DNA of 8,045 bases. Source: Collinsella sp. CAG:166. Lineage in GTDB: Bacteria > Actinomycetota > Coriobacteriia > Coriobacteriales > Coriobacteriaceae. Numbering within the stretch: the first letter of the stretch is position 1; every line of letters begins with the position of its first letter. A model generated the notes under the pieces. The model was given only the letters and a program-made list of their open reading frames with translations. It was not told the DNA's origin and did not search any database. The position numbers and the translations under genes were made by a program. Positions 1 through 5,650 of the stretch are shown piece after piece. The stretch covers positions 1-8,045 of the forward strand of contig FR878585.1 in the NCBI GenBank assembly GCA_000434535.1. Direction: 5' to 3'.

Positions 1-98
1 AAGGGCGCCTCGATTTGTAGAACTGCGAAGTTGTGACCGTTACGCTATGCGGTCCACCGTTAGCCGATGATGCGAGGGCGCTCGGCGTTTTCGACTGG

Positions 99-127
99 TT
101 TATGCACGTAAAGTCTGGGAATATACA
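99..127 (+). promoter_or_regulatory. weak candidate promoter for pepD
   Basis: A TATACA hexamer at 122-127 resembles a -10 element, and TTTATG at 99-104 lies 17 bases upstream in the -35 position but matches the consensus poorly. The rest of 1-171 shows only short inverted repeats: GACCG/CGGTC at 35-39 and 50-54, and GCCGA/TCGGC at 63-67 and 82-86, the latter followed by GTTTTC. That last one could be the weak terminator of a gene outside the window. No ORF in 1-171 is convincing. Confidence 0.25.
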
Positions 128-160
128 AGGCGCATGTCTTATTGTCTAACCAGTTGCGCC

Positions 161-167
161 AAGGAGG
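161..167 (+). promoter_or_regulatory. ribosome binding site of pepD
   Basis: AAGGAGG lies 4 bases before the ATG at 172. It decides the start: an in-frame TTG at 142 would add ten residues but has no comparable site upstream, and it would place this Shine-Dalgarno sequence inside the gene. Confidence 0.85.
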
Positions 168-171
168 CACC

Positions 172-1629
172 ATGGACTACAAGATTACTGGCTACGAGCC
201 CGCCCAGCTGTTCCATTTCTTTGAGGAGGTCAGCGAGATCCCCCGTGGGTCTGGCAACGAGAAGGGCATCAGCGATTTCCTGGTTGCGTTTGCCAAGGAG
301 CGCGGCCTCGACGTGTATCAGGACGAGGTCTACAACGTCATCATTCGCAAGCCCGCTTCTGCCGGCGCCGAGAATGCCCCGACCGTGATGCTGCAGGGCC
401 ACATCGACATGGTGTGCGACAAGCTGGGCTCCGTTGAGCACGACTTTACGACCGATGGTATCGACCTGGTCGTCAAGGACGGTATCCTCACCGCTAACGG
501 CACCACCCTGGGCGCCGACAACGGCATTGCTGTCGCTCTGATGCTCACTGTTCTCGATGACGATTCGATCGTTCACCCCGCCCTCGAGTGCGTATTCACC
601 ACCGACGAGGAGACTGGCCTGGTCGGCGCCGAGACGCTCGACAAATCCCAGATCAGCGCCCGCACCATGATCAACCTCGATTCCGAGGAGGAGGGCGTGG
701 CCACCGTCAGCTGCGCCGGCGGCGTCGTTGTTACCTACACCTGCCCCATCGTGCGCGAGCACAAGACCGGCAGCACCCTTACGCTCGAGATCTCCGGCCT
801 GCTGGGCGGTCACTCCGGCAGCGATATCCACCTGGAGCGCGGCAACGGCAATCTCATCATGGCCCGCATCATCGACCGTCTGATGGTCGCCGGCGAGCCC
901 GCCATCGTCAGCTTTAACGGCGGCACCAAGGACAACGCCATCAACCGTGAGTGCAAGGCTGTTCTGGTCTACGCCGACCACGCTGCCGCCGAGGCGGCGG
1001 CCCAGATCGCAAAGGGCATCATCGCCGACGTCACCGCCGAGCTTGAGGTCTTCGACCCCGGCTTTACCTGCACCGTCGAGATTGCCGACAACACTGCGGT
1101 CGAGGCCATGGACGAGAAGTCCGCGCTTGCCCTCATCCGCGCCCTGCGTCTTGCCCCCAACGGCGTGATTCGCCGCAACGTCGCCACCGACGGCTCCGTC
1201 GAGGTTTCCTCCAACATCGGTGTGGTTGCCACTTCTGACGACGAGGTCAAGATTATGCTGTCCCCGCGCTCCTCGATCACCTCGCTGCAGAACGAGTTCA
1301 AGGACCGCCTGCAGACGCTGGCCGATGTCCTGGGCTTCGACGCCAAGTTTGAGTTCGAGTATCCCGGCTGGAGCTATGCCGAGCATTCGCCGGTCCGCGA
1401 CGTCTTTGTCGAGAGCTATCGCGAGCTCTTTGGCTCCGAGCTGCGCATCGAGTCCATTCACGCCGGCCTTGAGTGCGGCCTGTTTGCCGAGGCCCTGCAC
1501 GGCCTGGACGCCATCGCCGTGGGCCCGACGCTCTCCGATGTCCACACCCCGGACGAGAGCATGGAGCTCGCTTCTGCCGAGCGCTTCTACGAGCTGCTCA
1601 TCGACGTCCTCAAGCGCCTCGCCGCGTAA
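172..1629 (+). CDS. pepD: aminoacyl-histidine dipeptidase (PepD, peptidase family M20)
   Basis: This is a cytosolic metallopeptidase that hydrolyses Xaa-His and other dipeptides. At 485 residues it matches the usual PepD length. The di-metal centre is readable: QGHIDMV gives H77 and D79, LGADNGIA gives D116, DEETGLVGA gives the catalytic pair E146/E147, MINLDSEE gives D170, and VHTPDES gives H458 near the C-terminus. GGHSGSDIH (about 212-220) is the conserved His segment of the lid/dimerisation domain inserted between the two halves of the catalytic domain. HAGLECG near residue 430 is also typical of PepD. Metal-ligand roles are assigned by family comparison with the E. coli enzyme, not measured. 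The gene stands alone: no co-directional neighbour lies within the window and a strong terminator follows. Other M20 families (PepT, PepV) fit less well because of the length and the C-terminal HTPDE motif. I see nothing broken. Confidence 0.95.
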   Translation: MDYKITGYEPAQLFHFFEEVSEIPRGSGNEKGISDFLVAFAKERGLDVYQDEVYNVIIRKPASAGAENAPTVMLQGHIDMVCDKLGSVEHDFTTDGIDLVVKDGILTANGTTLGADNGIAVALMLTVLDDDSIVHPALECVFTTDEETGLVGAETLDKSQISARTMINLDSEEEGVATVSCAGGVVVTYTCPIVREHKTGSTLTLEISGLLGGHSGSDIHLERGNGNLIMARIIDRLMVAGEPAIVSFNGGTKDNAINRECKAVLVYADHAAAEAAAQIAKGIIADVTAELEVFDPGFTCTVEIADNTAVEAMDEKSALALIRALRLAPNGVIRRNVATDGSVEVSSNIGVVATSDDEVKIMLSPRSSITSLQNEFKDRLQTLADVLGFDAKFEFEYPGWSYAEHSPVRDVFVESYRELFGSELRIESIHAGLECGLFAEALHGLDAIAVGPTLSDVHTPDESMELASAERFYELLIDVLKRLAA

Positions 1630-1635
1630 AGGTCG

Positions 1636-1666
1636 CGCTAGCAGCAGTTCGAGCCACGTGCTAGCG
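1636..1666 (+). repeat. 8-bp inverted repeat just after the pepD stop
   Basis: CGCTAGCA (1636-1643) is perfectly complementary to TGCTAGCG (1659-1666) across a 15-base loop, starting six bases after the pepD stop codon. No T-run follows, so it is not itself an intrinsic terminator. It could be an mRNA 3'-end stabilising hairpin or a protein site. Confidence 0.5.
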
Positions 1667-1684
1667 GATTGCAAATGACATTAC

Positions 1685-1732
1685 GAGAGGGGACACCCGG
1701 TCTTTTGCGACGGGTGCCCCCTCTCTTCTTTT
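1685..1732 (+). terminator. intrinsic terminator of pepD
   Basis: A 15-bp stem (1685-1699 with 1711-1725) has a single A/C mismatch and an 11-base loop, and is followed by a TTCTTTT tract (1726-1732). It lies between the convergent genes pepD and hipA. Read on the minus strand the same hairpin is followed only by GTAATGTCATTT, so termination of hipA transcripts here would be weaker. Confidence 0.92.
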
Positions 1733-1755
1733 GGGAAATGGGAGATTACGGACAC

Positions 1756-3060
1756 CTAGCCCATATCCGCCTTGATGAGGTCGAGGGAGCGCTGGCAGTT
1801 TTCGCGGACGGGGCCGAGCATATGCCCGCGCAGGTCCGCCATGCCGGGCAGGTCGGCGTATTCGTCCATGACCTCTTCCATGCAAATGGGTACCTCGTAG
1901 GCGAGGTCCATCATGGTCGCAAAGCAAAACTTCTCGGATAGCCCGGCATCGGTGAGCGCCGCCTCCAGCGCGGGGTCGCCCTTACCGTGGTATCGGCGGA
2001 TAGCGCCTGGACCGATGCGCCCCACACGATTTTCGCCGCCAACGCTCATGGCAAGGCGCGCCCGGCGGCGCATGCGCTCATACGCCAAACCCGACGCGAC
2101 ATCGTACATTCGAGCCATCATGGCTGCGCCGTCGTTTCCAAGGAGCAGGGAATAGTTTTTCGCGTGCGCATCCGGTGCGCCGATAATGGCGTTGAAGAAC
2201 AGTATCTGCGTAAACAGATACAGGTTAAGTTGATGGTGGCTCGTATTTACGAGGAGCTCTTGAATGTCGCGGGTGGTCGGGCCGCCGTCTGCTGTGTACT
2301 TTTGGGCGGGCATCACCCCAAGTGCCTGACAGAGGTCTTCTTGATGTAGGCGCCTGATCATTCCGTCTTCGACTTTCACGCGGTCATAGCGCTCAACAAT
2401 GAGGGCAGGTTCGTCCTCAAACATACGATATTCGACGTTTGCCGTTGCGATACCGGCGCGCTGGGCGCTTTTCATGCAGACAAACTCATTGAGAGCCTCG
2501 AGTTTAAATCCGATAACGCCATTTTTGAAAATATGCGTTGTGGGCGAGGAGCCCATGCATTCGCACCAGCGGCCGTTTATGAACGCGAGCGCGAACTTGC
2601 CCTGGTTGCCTCCAAGTGACCAACTTTCATCTAGACCCATCCACGATGCATCGCGGTCATCTCTGATCGACTTGAGACGGAGAGCAATTTCGTGGTCGTC
2701 TATAGGGCGGTAGTCGCCAGCGCGATGCAGGACGGCGTCGGCATCTTCTTCGGCACAAAACTGCACTCCGCCCGGACAGTCGAGTCCGATATGGCTGAGC
2801 AACGCAACGGGATTGTTGGGCCTAACGTTGAATTCGGCGGCAATCGCTTTTCGTTGGTCCTCGCTGTCGGGTAGAAGGCCAAACAAGTACGGATTCATGA
2901 CCTGTTGGCCGTATGTGCGATTTGATACGGGTATGTTGGTCGATAGGGTTGGCCCGTCATAGTCATGATCGTAGGTAAAGCTGATAAGACCGTTCTCATC
3001 TTGCGTGAGCGTTCCCGCAGGTACGCCGCAAATAATGGTCCGAAGTGATGTTCTGGCCAT
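1756..3060 (-). CDS. hipA: HipA-family serine/threonine kinase toxin
   Basis: This is the toxin of a type II toxin-antitoxin module. E. coli HipA phosphorylates glutamyl-tRNA synthetase and induces growth arrest; the target here is unknown. The protein has 434 residues, close to the 440 of E. coli HipA. The N-terminal subdomain (about 1-110) carries the MNPYLFGLLP segment typical of HipA N-lobes. The kinase core follows: SWSLGGNQGKF (147-156) is the glycine-rich loop whose S148 aligns with the E. coli autophosphorylation serine; THIFK puts the ATP-binding lysine at K179; IVERYDR (221-227) and HQEDLCQALG (239-248) are family signatures; GAPDAHAKN (294-302) gives catalytic D297 and N302; MYDV (319-321) gives the metal-binding D320. 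All expected catalytic residues are present, so it should be active. It starts three bases after the hipB stop with only a weak AAGGG at 3070-3074, which suggests translational coupling to the antitoxin gene. Base composition is patchier and more AT-rich than in the flanking core genes, compatible with horizontal acquisition (inference). Confidence 0.93.
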   Translation of the reverse strand: MARTSLRTIICGVPAGTLTQDENGLISFTYDHDYDGPTLSTNIPVSNRTYGQQVMNPYLFGLLPDSEDQRKAIAAEFNVRPNNPVALLSHIGLDCPGGVQFCAEEDADAVLHRAGDYRPIDDHEIALRLKSIRDDRDASWMGLDESWSLGGNQGKFALAFINGRWCECMGSSPTTHIFKNGVIGFKLEALNEFVCMKSAQRAGIATANVEYRMFEDEPALIVERYDRVKVEDGMIRRLHQEDLCQALGVMPAQKYTADGGPTTRDIQELLVNTSHHQLNLYLFTQILFFNAIIGAPDAHAKNYSLLLGNDGAAMMARMYDVASGLAYERMRRRARLAMSVGGENRVGRIGPGAIRRYHGKGDPALEAALTDAGLSEKFCFATMMDLAYEVPICMEEVMDEYADLPGMADLRGHMLGPVRENCQRSLDLIKADMG

Positions 3061-3063
3061 TGG

Positions 3064-3534
3064 CTATTTCCCTTCGGGCTTGGTTTGGTTAGATGCGTTT
3101 GCGGCAATCGAGACTCCGAGATTGGACATGGCGAAATCGGCGAAGACCTCGTCGTAGAGTGCGGATGTAAAGGGGGCATCTGCGAGAGCCGGAACGGCTG
3201 CGCTGCGACGGTTGCGATGGTGAAAACGTTGAGCGTGATGGCGCCTGGGGGTACTACGAGGTTGCAAATCAGCATGCGGGGCGTCGACTGGTTGCTCGTT
3301 TTTCGATTCGTCGATATCCCCTTGAGCGGCGAGCGCCAGTCCAAGAGCACCGAAAACTGCCAGCAGCTTGTCGAGCCGAATGCCCGTGGCATCTCCCAGC
3401 TCGAGCGATGCGAGCAGGCGCTCCGAAACACCGGCCTTTTTAGCGAGGGTCGCACGGGTGATTCCCTGCGCCTCGCGTGCCTGGCGCACGTAGATGCCAG
3501 CTTGGCGCGGTGTGGTGATGGGAAGGGTATCCAC
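3064..3534 (-). CDS. hipB: HipB-like antitoxin, XRE-family DNA-binding protein
   Basis: This is the antitoxin and autorepressor partner of the downstream HipA. The 156-residue product has an XRE/Cro-type helix-turn-helix fold at about residues 8-68; ITRATLAKKAGVSERLLASLE (25-45) covers the recognition unit. The GTG start at 3532-3534 is chosen because AGGAG (3541-3545) sits six bases upstream. After the DNA-binding domain comes an unusually long tail of about 85 residues. It has a low-complexity Arg/His-rich middle (about 92-111) and ends with FTSALYDEVFADFAMSNLGVSI (122-143), which looks like a real amphipathic element that could contact HipA. In the middle segment the third codon positions become AT-rich and the next frame looks more coding-like, so either a fast-evolving linker or a pair of compensating frameshifts is possible. 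E. coli HipB is only 88 residues. The family call is firm; the function of the tail is inferred. Confidence 0.85.
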   Translation of the reverse strand: MDTLPITTPRQAGIYVRQAREAQGITRATLAKKAGVSERLLASLELGDATGIRLDKLLAVFGALGLALAAQGDIDESKNEQPVDAPHADLQPRSTPRRHHAQRFHHRNRRSAAVPALADAPFTSALYDEVFADFAMSNLGVSIAANASNQTKPEGK

Positions 3535-3540
3535 GGCGAT

Positions 3541-3545
3541 CTCCT
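3541..3545 (-). promoter_or_regulatory. ribosome binding site of hipB
   Basis: On the minus strand AGGAG lies six bases before the GTG at 3534 and supports that non-ATG start. It lies only two bases from the end of the large inverted repeat, so a protein bound there, or a hairpin in the RNA, would also restrict initiation. Confidence 0.75.
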
Positions 3546-3547
3546 AA

Positions 3548-3592
3548 CGTGCAGACTTTTGCATATCAGTATGACATGCAAAAGTCTGCACG
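3548..3592 (-). promoter_or_regulatory. perfect 17-bp inverted repeat, probable HipB operator
   Basis: CGTGCAGACTTTTGCAT (3548-3564) is the exact reverse complement of 3576-3592, with an 11-base spacer. It lies directly upstream of the hipB ribosome binding site, where HipB-type repressors usually bind their own promoter region. The length and perfection suggest a dimer or tetramer site. A poor -10-like CATACT lies within the spacer on the minus strand, but I cannot fix the promoter. Assignment to HipB is inferred from position. Confidence 0.7.
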
Positions 3593-3624
3593 AAAAGGCC
3601 TCATGCAAAACTCTGCAGAGGCCT
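3593..3624 (-). terminator. candidate intrinsic terminator of mntP, overlapping the hipBA control region
   Basis: On the minus strand AGGCCTC and its complement (3596-3602 with 3618-3624) form a 7-bp stem, extended by TGCA/TGCA (3604-3607 with 3614-3617) past one bulged A, and are followed by TTTT. It lies about 33 bases after the mntP stop, so it fits as the mntP terminator. The T-run is short, and the loop carries the third copy of the hipBA half-site. Confidence 0.5.
3603..3617 (-). repeat. third copy of the hipBA operator half-site
   Basis: ATGCAAAACTCTGCA matches the right arm of the large inverted repeat (3576-3590) at 14 of 15 positions and in the same orientation, 27 bases further from hipB. 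The centres of the three copies lie at about 3557, 3583 and 3610, so the units are spaced by 26-27 bases. Confidence 0.65.
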
Positions 3625-3659
3625 CTATGTTGACGTTGAGCTTATGAGAGGCGTTTTTT
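3621..3659 (+). terminator. candidate plus-strand intrinsic terminator
   Basis: GCCTCT (3621-3626) pairs with AGAGGC (3647-3652) over a 20-base loop and is followed by G and six T's (3654-3659). It would stop rightward transcription into the 3' end of mntP, although no plus-strand gene is seen to its left apart from pepD, which has its own terminator. The stem is short and the loop long, so this is tentative. Confidence 0.35.
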
Positions 3660-4236
3660 ATATCGCGAGAATCCCCAGATGCTCAAGCAAAATCTTAAGC
3701 CCAATGAGGATGAGCACGACGCCACCCACGATGGTGGCGGGTTTTTCGTAGCGCGCGCCAAAGGTGTGGCCGATCGCTACGCCGGCGACGGAGAAGATAA
3801 ACGTTACGACGCCGATAAGCGATACAGCGGGAACGATGTCAACCGAGAGCGCGGCAAATGAGATGCCCACGGCTAAGGCGTCGATTGAGGTGGCGATGGC
3901 GAGGATCAGGTACTCGCCCAGGTCAATCTTTTCGGCATCCTTGCCGCCGCCTTCATCCTCGTCCTCGGTAAAGGCCTCCCACAGCATTTTGCCGCCGATG
4001 AAGGCGAGCAGGATAAAGGCGATCCAGTGGTCGATGGGGCCGATGATGCCCATAAACTGGCTGCCAAGCGCCCATCCGATTACGGGCATGCCGGCCTGAA
4101 AGCCGCCAAAGAACAGGCCGAGCACTACGGCGACCTTAAGGTTGATCTTTTTCATGCCGAGACCCTTGCAGATGGAAACGGCAAAGGCGTCCATCGAAAG
4201 GCCAACGGCGAGCAGCACGAGCTCTGCGAGTCCCAT
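3658..4236 (-). CDS. mntP: manganese efflux pump MntP
   Basis: This is an integral inner-membrane exporter that removes excess Mn2+. The 192-residue product matches the family length (188 in E. coli). Six hydrophobic segments can be read at about 4-24, 34-58, 68-88, 107-130, 136-158 and 168-188, arranged as two homologous halves. Each half begins with the hallmark acidic motif: GLSMDAFAVSICKG with D16, and ATSIDALAVGIS with D119. A charged loop, EDEDEGGGKDAE (91-102), separates the halves. The ATG at 4234-4236 is chosen because the family begins a few residues before the SMDAF motif and GAGGGAG lies seven bases upstream. A longer frame reaching 4341 would run through the riboswitch terminator and add an unrelated 35-residue leader. 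Regulation is by the upstream yybP-ykoY riboswitch, which independently supports the manganese role. Confidence 0.95.
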   Translation of the reverse strand: MGLAELVLLAVGLSMDAFAVSICKGLGMKKINLKVAVVLGLFFGGFQAGMPVIGWALGSQFMGIIGPIDHWIAFILLAFIGGKMLWEAFTEDEDEGGGKDAEKIDLGEYLILAIATSIDALAVGISFAALSVDIVPAVSLIGVVTFIFSVAGVAIGHTFGARYEKPATIVGGVVLILIGLKILLEHLGILAI

Positions 4237-4243
4237 AGTCTGG

Positions 4244-4250
4244 CTCCCTC
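4244..4250 (-). promoter_or_regulatory. ribosome binding site of mntP, potentially sequestered
   Basis: On the minus strand GAGGGAG ends seven bases before the ATG at 4236. It is perfectly complementary over seven bases to CTCCCTC at 4279-4285 (minus strand), just after the riboswitch terminator. The intervening loop contains the self-complementary GCGGGCCCGC at 4258-4267. A hairpin hiding the site is therefore possible. Confidence 0.7.
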
Positions 4251-4286
4251 TCTGCGGGCGGGCCCGCGTGTACCTCTTGAGGGAGT

Positions 4287-4334
4287 AATAAAAAAGACCC
4301 GTGGCGTACGCGTTGCGCGCACAGCCACGAGTCT
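4287..4334 (-). terminator. riboswitch-controlled terminator upstream of mntP
   Basis: On the minus strand AGACTCGTGGC (4324-4334) pairs with GCCACGGGTCT (4295-4305) through ten Watson-Crick pairs and one G-U. The stem continues through GTGCGCG and CGCGTAC (with one G-U) to a CAA triloop, with a single bulged U. The 3' arm runs straight into TTTTTTATTA. It is a complete rho-independent terminator about 50 bases before the mntP start. Its 5' arm overlaps the 3' end of the aptamer, including the P1 strand CTCGT, so the two folds exclude each other. Confidence 0.92.
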
Positions 4335-4424
4335 CGTTCATTAAGGCAAGCCAGGCCGCATCGGCCAGTGTGTTGACTTACCGCGCCACCAGAGGCGAAT
4401 CCGGTCACGCGACTACTCCCTCAT
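4327..4424 (-). ncRNA. yybP-ykoY manganese riboswitch
   Basis: The minus strand carries the recognisable yybP-ykoY parts in order: the 5' core GGGAGTAG (4413-4420), a middle segment with GTCAACA and CTGGCC...GGCC arms, and the 3' core GAACGAGACT (4330-4339). The closing P1 helix can be formed by ATGAG (4420-4424) with CTCGT (4327-4331), including one U-G pair. The class senses Mn2+ and commonly activates mntP. Here the P1 3' strand lies within the 5' arm of the following terminator. Metal-bound aptamer should therefore prevent terminator formation and switch mntP on. Family assignment rests on motif recognition by eye; I could not run a covariance model. Confidence 0.88.
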
Positions 4425-4450
4425 TTATGCGAATCCCGATGCTACCACAT

Positions 4451-4486
4451 GAACAGCTGATTTGGGTTGGGCTCTCAGCTGTGTTC
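4451..4486. repeat. inverted repeat in the mntP/disA divergent region
   Basis: GAACAGCTGA (4451-4460) is complementary to TCAGCTG (4475-4481) and TTC (4484-4486), with a two-base bulge and a 14-base spacer. It sits between the divergent mntP leader and disA and could be a regulator site or a hairpin in the disA leader. The rest of 4425-4582 has no convincing promoter: TATTTA at 4543-4548 is the best -10-like hexamer but lacks a matching -35. Confidence 0.4.
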
Positions 4487-4570
4487 GCTCATTCTGTAAG
4501 CATCGGATTTCGCAAGCGCCGCAGGGACAAACCGTGAGAAACTATTTAGCGTTTATGGAGCGTATACGAT

Positions 4571-4575
4571 GGGAG
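4571..4575 (+). promoter_or_regulatory. ribosome binding site of disA
   Basis: GGGAG lies seven bases before the TTG at 4583. It supports the TTG start; the nearby ATGs at 4569 and 4578 are in another frame. Confidence 0.7.
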
Positions 4576-4582
4576 CGATGCC

Positions 4583-5650
4583 TTGGATAAGAACGAGCTG
4601 CAAAAGCGTATGGAACAGGCCATCCGCCTGACGGCACCTGGTCAGCCGATTCGCACCGCCCTCGACATGATCATCGCCGGTCACCTGGGCGCCCTTATCT
4701 GCGTCGGCGACACCGAAAACGTGCTCGCTGCCGGTAACGACGGCTTCCCGCTCAACATTTCGTTTACCTCGAACCGCCTGTTCGAGCTTTCCAAGATGGA
4801 CGGCGCCATCGTTATCGATGGCGACCTCACCCAGATCCTGCGCGCCAACTTCCACCTCAATCCCGATCCCTCGCTTGCCACGAGTGAGACGGGCATGCGT
4901 CACCGTACTGCCGCTCGCATGTCGGTGCTCACCGATGCCATCGTGATCTCGGTTTCGGCCCGTCGTGCCGTCGTCAACGTGTACGTCCACGGTAAGAGCT
5001 ATGAGATCCAGCCCGTCACTACCATCATGAGCTCGGTCAACCAGCTCGTCGCCACGCTTCAGACCACTCGTCAGTCGCTCGATCGCTCCTTGCTGCGCCT
5101 GACAGCCCTTGAGCTCGACGACTACGTCACGCTCGCCGACATCACCGGCATCTTTTCGAGCTTCGAGATCATGCAGCAGGCAAAGACCGAGCTTAAGGAT
5201 TGCATTGTCAAGCTGGGCAACCAGGGCAAGCTCGTGCAGATGCAGCTCGAGCAGCTCGCCGGCTCCAGCATGGATACCGAGTACGACCTGATGATTCGCG
5301 ACTACGCGAGCGATTCCTCCGAGGCCAACGCCGAAAAGATCCGCGCCGAGCTGAGCCGCATGACGCCTAAGGACCTGTCCGACCCGCAGCACGTGGCGGC
5401 AGTTCTGGGCTATGACGACTTGGACGAGGACTCCGTCATGACGCCGCTGGGCCTGCGCACGCTTTCGCGCGTGTCCGTCGTGCGCGACGGCGTGGCCGAG
5501 AAGATCGTCGACGAGTATGGCTCGCTGCAGGAGCTCATGGACGACATCAGCGAGGATCCGGAGCGCTTGGGCGACTTTGGCGTCAACAACCCTGCCATTC
5601 TTGCGGACTCGCTGTACCGCATGAAGGGCACCAAACAGGGGAACGCATAA
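4583..5650 (+). CDS. disA: diadenylate cyclase DisA
   Basis: This enzyme condenses two ATP into the second messenger c-di-AMP; in Bacillus it scans DNA and signals damage. The 355 residues match the family length. The N-terminal DAC domain (about 1-145) holds both catalytic signatures: DGA at 73-75 (KMDGAIVIDGD) and RHRT at 106-109 (GMRHRTAARMS). A helical spine with the linker domain follows (about 150-280). The C-terminal domain (about 285-350) should carry a DNA-binding helix-hairpin-helix. Here the usual VEGIGEVRA-like hairpin reads LGDFGVNNPAILADSL, retaining only one of the glycines, so DNA binding may be altered. The start is TTG, with GGGAG upstream. It is the first gene of an operon with ispD, ispF and cysS. 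In Bacillus the order is radA-disA-yacL-ispD-ispF; neither radA nor yacL flanks disA here. Confidence 0.93.
   Translation: MDKNELQKRMEQAIRLTAPGQPIRTALDMIIAGHLGALICVGDTENVLAAGNDGFPLNISFTSNRLFELSKMDGAIVIDGDLTQILRANFHLNPDPSLATSETGMRHRTAARMSVLTDAIVISVSARRAVVNVYVHGKSYEIQPVTTIMSSVNQLVATLQTTRQSLDRSLLRLTALELDDYVTLADITGIFSSFEIMQQAKTELKDCIVKLGNQGKLVQMQLEQLAGSSMDTEYDLMIRDYASDSSEANAEKIRAELSRMTPKDLSDPQHVAAVLGYDDLDEDSVMTPLGLRTLSRVSVVRDGVAEKIVDEYGSLQELMDDISEDPERLGDFGVNNPAILADSLYRMKGTKQGNA

Noticed and set aside
139..1674. A 511-codon open frame on the minus strand covering all of pepD
   Set aside because: It is the mirror of a high-GC coding gene. Its product is a repetitive Gly/Ala/Val/Asp-rich sequence with no recognisable motif, while pepD on the other strand has a complete active site.
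2895..3608. Second minus-strand frame overlapping hipB and the hipA start
   Set aside because: Its start lies inside the operator repeats and most of the product is Ser/Pro/Arg-rich without a fold. Only a short middle stretch looks coding-like, reported as a possible frameshift finding in hipB.
3548..3617. CRISPR-like or insertion-sequence end repeats
   Set aside because: Only three 15-17 base units, one inverted, with no regular spacers, transposase or target duplication. Position upstream of an autoregulated antitoxin explains them better.
3085..3633. Plus-strand frame opposite hipB
   Set aside because: No ribosome binding site or recognisable domain. Its repeated Cys/Leu/His residues at the end come from translating the operator repeats.
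4237..4341. N-terminal extension of mntP to a start at 4341
   Set aside because: It would run through the riboswitch terminator, and the added 35 residues do not look like MntP. The ATG at 4236 has a proper ribosome binding site and matches the family N-terminus.
4553..5392. Long minus-strand open frame opposite disA
   Set aside because: Same codon-bias artefact; no family motif, no credible ribosome binding site, and disA carries clear catalytic motifs.
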